58,611 nt of DNA from contig CAMFHP010000042.1 in the NCBI GenBank assembly GCA_945952225.1, positions 1 to 58,611 of the forward strand. Direction: 5' to 3'. Made by a program: the position numbers and the translations under genes. Under the pieces are notes generated by a model, which was given only the letters and a program-made list of their open reading frames with translations, had not been told where the DNA came from and did not search any database. Below, one piece after another: positions 1 to 6,907 of the stretch. Each line of letters begins with the position of its first letter. Position 1 is the stretch's first letter. This DNA is from an uncultured Myxococcaceae bacterium. Its GTDB lineage: Bacteria; Myxococcota_A; Polyangia; Polyangiales; Ga0077539.

Positions 1-849
1 TCGCAGTACGAAAAGCTCGCGAAAACTCAAGCAATTTGATGCAGCCGCCCTGGGGAACTTCGCGAGGTTCTCGAGAAACTCGATGAGTTGGATCGAGATA
101 TCCGTAAGACAGAAGCGCAAATCGCCAAGCAGCAAGGGGTCGGGCCGAAACTCGAGGAGATTGCCACCGACCTTCAAGCACTGAACGAGCAGATCGCGAA
201 CGCTGAATCGCGTGAGCGAGAGCTTCTGCGGGATATTGAAGGGCGCCGAGCTCTTCTGAACCCGAAGAAGCAGGAGTTGACTCGCGGGTTGGAGAACTAT
301 GAGCGTGCGCAGCCCGCGCTGCGTCGCGCGAACCTCGCTCGCCAGGTTGCCGCCGCGCTTGAGGAGGTCATTGGAGAGAGCTATCCCAAGCACATCGCAG
401 ACGTTGCCCGTGAGATGACGACTGCGTATCGCTCGATGGCTCACAAGTCGCTCGTGCAGCAGATCGAAATCGACTCTGAATGCAATGTCCGACTCCTCGG
501 CGATGGCGGGAAGGACATCCGTACGATGGATACCTCCGCGGGCGAGAACCAGATTTTCTCTCTCGCTCTCATCGCTGCGATCAGCAAGGTATCAAAACGC
601 GAGTTTCCCATCGTCATGGATACCCCGCTCGCGAGGCTCGATACCCAGCATCGCCTTCGAGTCTTGAAGTACTTCACTGATCAACTCGGGCTGCAGGTGA
701 TCCTTCTTTCGCAGCCTGACGAGGTTCATGGGCGATATCTGGATGCGATTCGCGACAAAGTAGGTATCGCCTACAAGGTAGCCCACTCGGAGTTGAGCAA
801 CGGCGTGGGAATGAGTTCGGTGGCTCCGGGATATTTCGAGAGGGTCTGA
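1..849 (+). CDS. dndD: DndD-like SMC/ABC ATPase, C-terminal part only (DNA phosphorothioation)
   Basis: This is the C-terminal part of an SMC/Rad50-type ATPase; the 5' part lies outside the window. The continuous frame begins after a stop at 37-39 and reads through a charged coiled coil ('LDELDRDIRKTEAQIAKQ') into the nucleotide-binding half. There an ABC signature (SAGENQIFSLALI) is followed by a Walker B/D-loop 'FPIVMDTPLARLDTQHR' and an H-loop-like 'QVILLSQPDEV'. In the Dnd system DndD is the ATPase that works with the sulfur-transfer enzyme DndC and with DndE. The DndE-like gene starts 3 bases after the stop, which supports dndD over generic RecF/SbcC homologues. The frame is broken near base 52: frame 2 upstream ('KLKQFDAAAL') joins smoothly to 'GELREVLEKL' if one G is added to the G-run at 52-55. 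This is either a sequencing indel or a real frameshift. Confidence 0.75.
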
Positions 850-852
850 CGA

Positions 853-2391
853 ATGGCTACCAGCCTCGCCGAGCTCCAATCTGCGAACTTCCGTACTTCG
901 GTCGCCGCGGATTCCATCAATAACGACCTGATGAAGAAACTCGGGCTGCGGAATCGATACGAACCAGCACGCCTCGCGATCGCTCGATCCCTCGGAATAG
1001 CGTCACAGCCCCCCGCGATCGATGCGCACGATGACGACGACAGCGGTAAGGTTATCCGAGGGGAGCACCTGTTCGGCACGGGTGCTGACATGGGTGCGTG
1101 GATTTCATTGATCGTGACTCACTCGGGCATGTCCTCGGTGAGCAAGAAGGATCTGCTTGATCTGGTCCGGCGACACTGGCATCGAGGCGCGACGCTCCTC
1201 GCAGAGGACTGGAAGCAGTGCAAGGACTACGACGACTTCCTGACGATCCTCGCCGAACGGGCAGGCGTCCGCGAGGGAGCACTTGGCGGCGAGGGGACGT
1301 TGCCTGTTGGTGCGTCGAGTAGGCCGTCAGGCGAATCTGGTGTCATCACCCTACGGCTTGGCGACATCGGCCGATTCGAGGAGAGTGGGCTTCCCGCTGA
1401 GTGGGTGCTGAATCGAGAAGGACAAAGCCCCCACCTCGGAGTTTTCGGTAAGCCAGGCAAGGGTAAGACGGGCCTCGCAAAGTACATCCTGCAGCAGGTG
1501 TCTCGCGCTGGGGTTCCGATCCTCTTCATCGATCCGAAGGGTGAGTTCCGCGACGATGCCACGTTTGCTACGTCCATCAACGCGTCGATCATCGTACTGG
1601 GACGTGACCCCATCCCCCTCGATGCCCTCGCAACTGACTCGGGAGTGATTCGCGTTGCGGACGGAGTCGCGGACGCTCTCATGCGTGCGGTTCCCGACAT
1701 CGGCCCCAAGCAGCAGGATGCACTCCGCGAGGTAGCGAAGAAGGCCCTCGCAGGCACGGGCCCGGTTCATATGGACGCCCTCGTGAAGGGCGTCGACGAT
1801 CGGTATCGCCAGAATCGTCAGCGTCAGGACGTCCTCACGGCGACCCTTCACAAACTGCAGGACTACAAACTCTTCGAGCCGAAGTTCAGTCCGGCTGACT
1901 TCTTCGGGCGATCATGGATCATCTCGGTCAGTGAGGTCCAGGACGAGGCGCTGCGCTTCGCAATGCTCTTCATTCTCGACACCCTGCTGAGGTATCTTCG
2001 ATCGTGTTCCGATTCCCCGGCCGATCGCAGGCTCGGGGTTAGGTCGCTTCGGACGTTCCTTGTGATCGACGAAGCGAAACGCGTGGTGGAGGCTGCTTCG
2101 CCGACTCTCCTTGAGGGCCTGGTGCTGGAGTGCAGATCGAAGGGGCTGTCGACGTTCTTCATCTCCCAGTCGCCCGACCATCTCGACAAGGTGTCCGAGG
2201 ACATTGTAAGACAGTTCGAGGTCTCGGTGAGCTTCGAGGCCGATCTCACCGCGAAGGCAGCTCGGAGGGTACTCGGTGTGGGCGCGACCCCTGAGATCGT
2301 ACAGGGCCTGAAGATCGGAACGTGCCTCGCCCGGTTGCCTGGGCGAGAAGGGGCAAGCATCGTCAGGGTCTGGATGCCTCCGAGTGGCTGA
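853..2391 (+). CDS. DndE domain fused to a HerA/FtsK-like P-loop ATPase
   Basis: The 512-residue product has two parts. Residues about 8-120 resemble DndE: 'FRTSVAADSINNDLMKKLGL' is followed by the arginine-rich helix 'YEPARLAIARSLGI' and then 'GKVIRGEHLFG', the usual DndE core. Residues about 175-512 form a HerA/FtsK-type ATPase with a Walker A at residues 199-206 (GKPGKGKT), 'PILFIDPKGEF' typical of HerA/VirB4 enzymes, a Walker B ending in D406-E407 (TFLVIDEA), and 'TFFISQSPDHL' as a sensor or arginine-finger region. DndE is normally a protein of about 110-130 residues; here it is an N-terminal domain. HerA-like ATPases occur separately in Dnd restriction modules (DptH), so the fusion may join modification to translocation or restriction. 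The ATG lies 3 bases after the dndD stop, indicating translational coupling. The domain calls are solid; the function of the fusion is inferred. Confidence 0.72.
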   Translation: MATSLAELQSANFRTSVAADSINNDLMKKLGLRNRYEPARLAIARSLGIASQPPAIDAHDDDDSGKVIRGEHLFGTGADMGAWISLIVTHSGMSSVSKKDLLDLVRRHWHRGATLLAEDWKQCKDYDDFLTILAERAGVREGALGGEGTLPVGASSRPSGESGVITLRLGDIGRFEESGLPAEWVLNREGQSPHLGVFGKPGKGKTGLAKYILQQVSRAGVPILFIDPKGEFRDDATFATSINASIIVLGRDPIPLDALATDSGVIRVADGVADALMRAVPDIGPKQQDALREVAKKALAGTGPVHMDALVKGVDDRYRQNRQRQDVLTATLHKLQDYKLFEPKFSPADFFGRSWIISVSEVQDEALRFAMLFILDTLLRYLRSCSDSPADRRLGVRSLRTFLVIDEAKRVVEAASPTLLEGLVLECRSKGLSTFFISQSPDHLDKVSEDIVRQFEVSVSFEADLTAKAARRVLGVGATPEIVQGLKIGTCLARLPGREGASIVRVWMPPSG

Positions 2392-2410
2392 GTGGGGAGT
2401 GGAAACGGAG

Positions 2411-2845
2411 ATGCAGATCACGAAAGACGATTGGATCAACGCCGTCGACGCTCTGCTCAAGTCGGCCGGCAAGTCGCCTCATCGTCCGCTCCTTCTGCTG
2501 CTCATGTTGAAGCGTGCGCGTGATGGCAAGTCACGCGAGATCTCGTTCTTAGAGGCGGAAGCTGAACTGTCGGATGCCCTCGACAGGCTTGGGAGTGCGA
2601 AGCGACCCGACGTGCTCCTTCCGTTCTGGCATCTTCAATCCAGTCCGTTCTGGGAGGTGATCGAAGAGGACAAGATTCCGCGTCGAAAGGGGAAGGATCG
2701 ACCGACTCGCGGCGGGCTGGTCGCAGCGAGAGCCGTGGGGGCAATCAAGGCAGCGTGGTGGTCTGCATTGGCTGCAGACCATGCTATGACCAAAGAGCTG
2801 TGTCAGAAAGTCGCGGACGAGTTGCGGCTGATGTACGGGGAATGA
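2411..2845 (+). CDS. Stand-alone sulfur-binding-domain (SBD)-like protein
   Basis: The 144-residue product resembles the N-terminal sulfur-binding domain of phosphorothioate-dependent HNH endonucleases such as ScoMcrA. 'SPHRPLLLLLMLKRARDG' matches the family's 'PHKPLLLL' helix, and 'LLPFWHLQSSPFWEV' matches its 'YPFWxLQxDGxWE' element. The proline, Phe-Trp and Leu-Gln of that element are kept, but the tyrosine just before the proline is replaced by leucine. No HNH or other nuclease motif follows, so this would be a reader domain alone. The start is uncertain. ATG 2411 with 'GGGGAG' at 2394-2399 is preferred; a GTG at 2384 would overlap the upstream stop but has no ribosome site. It sits 19 bases after the DndE-ATPase gene, so it is probably in the same operon. 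The family assignment is from remembered consensus, not a search. Confidence 0.55.
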   Translation: MQITKDDWINAVDALLKSAGKSPHRPLLLLLMLKRARDGKSREISFLEAEAELSDALDRLGSAKRPDVLLPFWHLQSSPFWEVIEEDKIPRRKGKDRPTRGGLVAARAVGAIKAAWWSALAADHAMTKELCQKVADELRLMYGE

Positions 2846-2884
2846 ATGAGGTTCACTGGCATGTTGTGTAGGCTATCCCTTGCG

Positions 2885-2893
2885 AAAGGAGGA
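2885..2893 (+). promoter_or_regulatory. Strong Shine-Dalgarno site for the GIY-YIG gene
   Basis: AAAGGAGGA lies 5 bases before ATG 2899. It is nearly a perfect anti-16S match and much stronger than the ribosome sites of neighbouring genes. This fixes the start of the GIY-YIG gene and suggests high or independent translation. The 53-base gap before the gene also holds 'TTCACT' and 'TATCCC' separated by 16 bases, a weak sigma-70-like candidate. Confidence 0.7.
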
Positions 2894-2898
2894 CTCTA

Positions 2899-3381
2899 AT
2901 GGGGCTGCTGGATATCCGTGACGAAATGTCCAAGTATCAAATTCAGCCGGTAGTCTGTTCAGTTCCTTTCTGGACGTCTATGCCTGCCCTCCCATCTCTG
3001 GTCTGGAACCCGATGCGCATGAGCACCACTCCGCCATCGGCGGTACCAAGTGACAAGAGGGGCGTTTATACGTTTTCTCTAGATCCCGGCATTGCAGGGC
3101 ACCCTCGTACGTCACTGCTGCTTTATGTTGGCAAGACAGAGTCGAAGACTGGATTTCGAAGTAGATATGAGAAATATTATGCGGAGCGAAATCATACGGA
3201 CTCGGATAGGCCGAGAGTTCATAGAATGATTAAGCTGTGGTTTGATTATCTCTGGTTTTGTTATGCAGAGGTCAGTGATGCGGATATTAAATCTACTGAA
3301 GAGGCGCTCATTTCAGCGTATGTTCCGCCTTGTAACGCCGATTTCCCTGCAACGATCAGCAAAGCTCAGAAAGTACTGTGA
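2899..3381 (+). CDS. GIY-YIG nuclease-like protein
   Basis: The 160-residue product carries a divergent GIY-YIG fold. The first strand motif is G55-V-Y-T-F and the second is Y76-V-G-K, matching GIY...YIG. They are followed by 'GFRSRYEKYY' with the expected catalytic arginine, and near the C-terminus by 'KSTEEALISAYVPPCN', which supplies the conserved metal-binding glutamate and terminal asparagine. Roughly 50 N-terminal residues are unassigned. The start is fixed by a strong AAAGGAGGA site. The stop overlaps by one base the ATG of the DGQHR gene (TGATG), so the two are coupled. Base composition is the most AT-rich of the window, with many AAA, TAT and ATT codons, suggesting later acquisition than neighbours. 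A nuclease beside phosphorothioation genes suggests a restriction role, but the target is unknown. Confidence 0.65.
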   Translation: MGLLDIRDEMSKYQIQPVVCSVPFWTSMPALPSLVWNPMRMSTTPPSAVPSDKRGVYTFSLDPGIAGHPRTSLLLYVGKTESKTGFRSRYEKYYAERNHTDSDRPRVHRMIKLWFDYLWFCYAEVSDADIKSTEEALISAYVPPCNADFPATISKAQKVL

Positions 3382-4646
3382 TGAACGAGACGCGCGAAAT
3401 GTCCACCTTCCCATCGCTTCGAGCTACGATGGGGGTTTGGAGATACTATGTGACTCTCATGTCCTTAGAGGATGTGGCCCGCTGGGTGCAGCGGACAGAT
3501 CAGATCCACAGCAATGAGCAGCTTCGGACGTGGATTCAGCGTAAGCTTCAAGAGAGAAGAATCGAAGAAATCGCAGATTGTATTATCAAAAGGCCCCAGC
3601 ATTTCTTCAACGCTATCGTCGTAGGAATCTTTGGGGGAGATCCGGAGTGGTTTCCTCTTAATGTTGGAGATAGCCCTGTGTTGGGCGCGCCCGGACTTGG
3701 CGATGCCTCGAAGGCGGCGCTTGGCTTGCTTCGTCTTCAGGGCAACGAAAAGGTCTTCGCGATCGACGGGCAGCACCGTGTTGAAGGGATCAAAGCTGCG
3801 GTGGGAAGGAGTGCGGACTGCCGCACTGAGCTCCAGGCGGTCATTTTTGTAGGTCATTCACCATCGCCGGAGGGCCGGGAACGGACGCGACGTCTATTTT
3901 CTGTTCTGAATCGACAGGCAAAGCCGGTGTCAAAGGGCGAGATCGTCGCACTTGATGAAGATGATGCTTTCGCCGTCGTAACTCGTGATCTCGTGGAAAA
4001 GTATGAACCACTTACCGAGCATCGTGTCGCGTTCAGTACTCAAACACCGATGCCATCATCCAATCTGGATGCGGTGACCACGATCCTCGGCTTGTATGAC
4101 TTGGTTCAGGCTGTGTCTGAATTTGGTCGTCAGAAGCCGAAAGACTTAAAGTCGTTTATGGCGTCTCGGCCTTCTGACGCAGTTCTAAAGCAAATTTACG
4201 ACGAGCAGATTATGTTCTGGGACTCACTTCAGAAGTATGTCCCGGCCATAAAGGCGGCCGTGTCCTCTCGCTCCCGAGATGGCGTGTGTTCGAAGTATCG
4301 ATACCCCGGAGGAGGTCACCTCCTCTTCCGTCCTGCGGGGCAGAAGGCTTTCGCTCGTGCTGTCCGCGTGCTCGTTGACACTGGCGATTCGATTGAGCAT
4401 GCGGTTCAGAAGCTCGCTCGATTCCCTTTGATGCTTGAAGAACCTCCATGGGTTGATGTCCTGTGGGACTCCAGAAGCAATGTCATGATCACGAAAACTG
4501 CTAGTGTTAAACTCGCTTCCGATATTCTGCTGCTTTTCTGTGGGAGCAGACATGTGGATTCTGGGGATGTGCGCGGACGTTACAGTAAGGTCACCGATGG
4601 GAGGCTGCTTAGACTCCCAACGCTGACGCCAAACGCGCGACGCTAA
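3381..4646 (+). CDS. DndB-like DGQHR-domain protein
   Basis: The 421-residue product has the DGQHR signature at residues 129-133 (FAIDGQHRVEGI). It is followed by 'RRLFSVLNRQAKPVSKGE', the usual 'LFs-iN-kP-s' element of DndB/DGQHR proteins. The N-terminus (TFPSLRATMGVWRYYVTLMS) matches the DndB opening, in which a short strand precedes a tyrosine-rich segment. In Salmonella-type Dnd loci DndB is the first gene and represses the operon. DGQHR-type domains also occur in NTP-driven, phosphorothioate-sensing restriction proteins. Here the gene is last in the visible cluster and overlaps the nuclease gene, so a sensor or effector role is as plausible as repression. ATG 3381 overlaps the upstream TGA; an in-frame GTG immediately before it is less likely. 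Nothing coding is seen in the next 143 bases. Confidence 0.65.
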   Translation: MNETREMSTFPSLRATMGVWRYYVTLMSLEDVARWVQRTDQIHSNEQLRTWIQRKLQERRIEEIADCIIKRPQHFFNAIVVGIFGGDPEWFPLNVGDSPVLGAPGLGDASKAALGLLRLQGNEKVFAIDGQHRVEGIKAAVGRSADCRTELQAVIFVGHSPSPEGRERTRRLFSVLNRQAKPVSKGEIVALDEDDAFAVVTRDLVEKYEPLTEHRVAFSTQTPMPSSNLDAVTTILGLYDLVQAVSEFGRQKPKDLKSFMASRPSDAVLKQIYDEQIMFWDSLQKYVPAIKAAVSSRSRDGVCSKYRYPGGGHLLFRPAGQKAFARAVRVLVDTGDSIEHAVQKLARFPLMLEEPPWVDVLWDSRSNVMITKTASVKLASDILLLFCGSRHVDSGDVRGRYSKVTDGRLLRLPTLTPNARR

Positions 4647-4789
4647 CCGTCTACACTCGGTCTCCTCGTGCGTGGCGACCTGCTCCCTCTCACGCGTCTC
4701 GGTCGTTCCCTGTCGCGACGCCCACTTGATAGTACCTCGCCATCATCGCTCGAAGGTGCTCCGACCGCCCTCGCACCACCTATCCCCCC

Positions 4790-5512
4790 TCACACCCGCC
4801 CCTCCTCGCGCCCACTCCCAACGAGCACCCCCGCCACCACGGGCATCGCCGCGTTCACCACCTGGATCGCGTAGAGCGCGCTGTGGCCGATCACGCCGTG
4901 CTCCACGAGGCGCAGCGAGCCCATCAGCACCGCGTGGAGCAGCACCCCGACGGCCACCACCGCGACCATGCGCCGTCGCGGGAGCAACCGCTGGCGAAGG
5001 AGCTGCGTGAACACCCACGCGCAGGTCGGTGCGAAGAGCAGCACCGAGGTCACCACGCCGGGGTTGTACGCGCCGCTCCGCAACGTGCTTGCGACGTGCG
5101 CCACCGCGTTGACCAGCGGGACGCTCAGCATGAAGGCGCCTGCCATCACGCGGCGCGGTCCCAGTGACGAGGCCACCGGTGCCGCCACCCAGATCAGCGG
5201 AACGTTCACCAGAAAGATGAACCACGGGTCCGCGGGGCATCCGTCGAGCGTACGGTGGCCCAGCGTCGCGCAGATCTCCGTGAGGAACTGGTAGCGACGT
5301 CCGAGGGCGTCGACGCCGTGCTCCTCGAACTGGTGCAGCAGGTACACGGGCACCACGAGCCACAACAGCCACGCGGGGTCGCGGAAGCGCGCGCTGTACG
5401 CAACGCCCGCGGGCGACGGGCGGGCGAAGAGCAATGCGAGCGCGAGGAGTCCCAGGAGGAGTCCTGCGAAGGGCCAGTCGTACAGCACGGCGTGCAAGAG
5501 GGGGTGCTCCAT
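4790..5512 (-). CDS. HXXEE-domain membrane protein
   Basis: The 240-residue polytopic membrane protein carries the family-defining motif H60-Q-F-E63-E64 (LLHQFEEHGVD) just after a transmembrane segment. A second helix pair follows around residues 100-125 ('FIFLVNVPLIWVAAPVA'), with further hydrophobic segments at about 125-235, for six to seven in all. HXXEE proteins are widespread, and the histidine and glutamates are suspected to bind metal or act catalytically, but no reaction is established. The gene lies 39 bases downstream of the AraC-type regulator on the same strand and may be transcribed with it. The ATG at 5512 gives the full first hydrophobic segment. The family call is confident; function is unknown. 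Confidence 0.8.
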   Translation of the reverse strand: MEHPLLHAVLYDWPFAGLLLGLLALALLFARPSPAGVAYSARFRDPAWLLWLVVPVYLLHQFEEHGVDALGRRYQFLTEICATLGHRTLDGCPADPWFIFLVNVPLIWVAAPVASSLGPRRVMAGAFMLSVPLVNAVAHVASTLRSGAYNPGVVTSVLLFAPTCAWVFTQLLRQRLLPRRRMVAVVAVGVLLHAVLMGSLRLVEHGVIGHSALYAIQVVNAAMPVVAGVLVGSGREEGRV

Positions 5513-5551
5513 GGCGACCGAGGGTGCGCCCCGCGAGGGCGCCGCGTCTTG

Positions 5552-6670
5552 TCAGCGCGCGCCAGTGTGTTGACCCGTGACGCCAGACGAGGCCGCGGGC
5601 TCCGACGGGGACGCGGTGACGTCCCGCGCGCGGCGGCGCCAGTGGGCGGGGCTCAGCGAGGTCCATCGACGGAACGCGCGCGAGAACGCGCTCACCTCGG
5701 CGAAGCCCAGCACGAAGGCCACGTCGGAGACCGACTGACGCGGGTCGGCGAGTCGGGCCAGGGCCTCGCGATGGCGAACGTCGTCGAGCACGTCTTTGAA
5801 CGACGTTCCCTCGTCGCGCAGACGGCGCTGGAGGCTGCGTTCGCTGAGTCCGAGGGAGCGCGCGAGCTGTCGCAGGTCTGGCGCCGTCACGAGGCCTGCC
5901 TGCGCGATGCGCGCGCGCAGGGTGTCGGTGAGTGATTCCGTGGCGCCGTGCGACGGTGCGTGCGGGGGCGGTGCTTCGTCGCGGTCACGGAGCTGCGCGT
6001 CGGCGTGACGAAGGAGCATTCCCGCGAGCACCGGGTCGCTGTGCGTGAGGGGCTCGTCGAGGAGCGCGGCCTCGAAGGTGAGCGCGTCGTGCGTTGCCCC
6101 GAAGTGCACCGGCGCCTGGAACACCCGCGCGTAGTGCTCGTGTGCGTCGGCGGTGGTCGGTGCGGGGTGTTCGAAGTGCACGGCGCGGAGGGCGAAGCCC
6201 GAGGGGCTCCGTCGGCGCACGCGCAGCACGAGCTGGGCGAGCACAAAATCGTCGAGGTGCGAGGGGCGCGAGGGCGGGCGACCGTGCGCTTCGAAGCGGG
6301 CGAGGTCGGCGTGTTCGGTGAGGCGGAGGTCCGAGCGACTCAGGAGCAATCGCTGGTAGCGCATGGCCGCGGAGAAGAGCGCGCGCGCGGTCGTGCACGA
6401 GGCCGCCACGTAGTCGAACACGTTGCCGCGCTGTGTGTTCATCACCTCGGCGGCGTGCAGTCCGAACACGGCGTCTCCCGTGAGCGACGCGGCGCGTTCC
6501 CAGACGTGGGCCACCGTCGAGAGCGGGAGGTGCGCGTCGGGGTCGGCGAGCTGCGCCGGCGTCAGCGCGAGCGGCGCGAGGAGCGCGTCGGGGGAGACGT
6601 TCCGTTGCGCGGCGACCACCACGGCGACGTGCGCGAGTCGAGCGATGGTCGTGGGCGCTCGCGGGGTCAT
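5552..6670 (-). CDS. AraC-family transcriptional regulator (Arabinose_bd/OruR type)
   Basis: The 372-residue regulator has an N-terminal ligand-sensing domain at residues about 20-215, including 'HLPLSTVAHVWERAASLTGD' typical of the OruR/ArgR-like subgroup. It has a C-terminal AraC double helix-turn-helix at about 262-355: the first HTH is 'DLRQLARSLGLSERSLQRRL', and the second carries 'SVSDVAFVLGFAEVSAFSRA' before 'AHWRR'. It is divergent from the fatty-acid desaturase gene with 237 bases between. That gap contains three CCACGTG boxes, so it may control the desaturase and itself. Regulators of this subgroup often sense small metabolites; the ligand cannot be read from the sequence. Confidence 0.9.
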   Translation of the reverse strand: MTPRAPTTIARLAHVAVVVAAQRNVSPDALLAPLALTPAQLADPDAHLPLSTVAHVWERAASLTGDAVFGLHAAEVMNTQRGNVFDYVAASCTTARALFSAAMRYQRLLLSRSDLRLTEHADLARFEAHGRPPSRPSHLDDFVLAQLVLRVRRRSPSGFALRAVHFEHPAPTTADAHEHYARVFQAPVHFGATHDALTFEAALLDEPLTHSDPVLAGMLLRHADAQLRDRDEAPPPHAPSHGATESLTDTLRARIAQAGLVTAPDLRQLARSLGLSERSLQRRLRDEGTSFKDVLDDVRHREALARLADPRQSVSDVAFVLGFAEVSAFSRAFRRWTSLSPAHWRRRARDVTASPSEPAASSGVTGQHTGAR

Positions 6671-6706
6671 CGTGGACGCGGGAGCTTATCTGCGGTCGTC
6701 GACGGG

Positions 6707-6797
6707 CCACGTGGGAAAGTCCGTGCGGCCACGTGCGGCGGGGAGCGCGTGTGACGGTGTGCGGTGCCTTCGGGATCTCCGTCGAGGGAGCCACGTG
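6707..6797. promoter_or_regulatory. Three CCACGTG boxes in the araC/desaturase divergent region
   Basis: CCACGTG occurs at 6707-6713, 6729-6735 and 6791-6797. The first two are 22 bases apart, close to two helical turns. The surrounding 237-base region separates two divergent genes and contains no plausible coding sequence. A weak sigma-70-like pair for the desaturase is TTGAAC at 6870-6875 and TAGTGT at 6892-6897 (spacer 16), which would give an almost leaderless mRNA. The boxes could be an operator for the AraC-type protein or for another factor. Confidence 0.4.
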
Positions 6798-6907
6798 TCG
6801 GCGCCACACCGCGTGCGAGGTCTGGACTTCGACGCACTGCGCCGCGCGCACACGCGGCAGACAATGCGCTTGAACGCCGGAATGCCTCGATTAGTGTCGC
6901 CGCCCGC

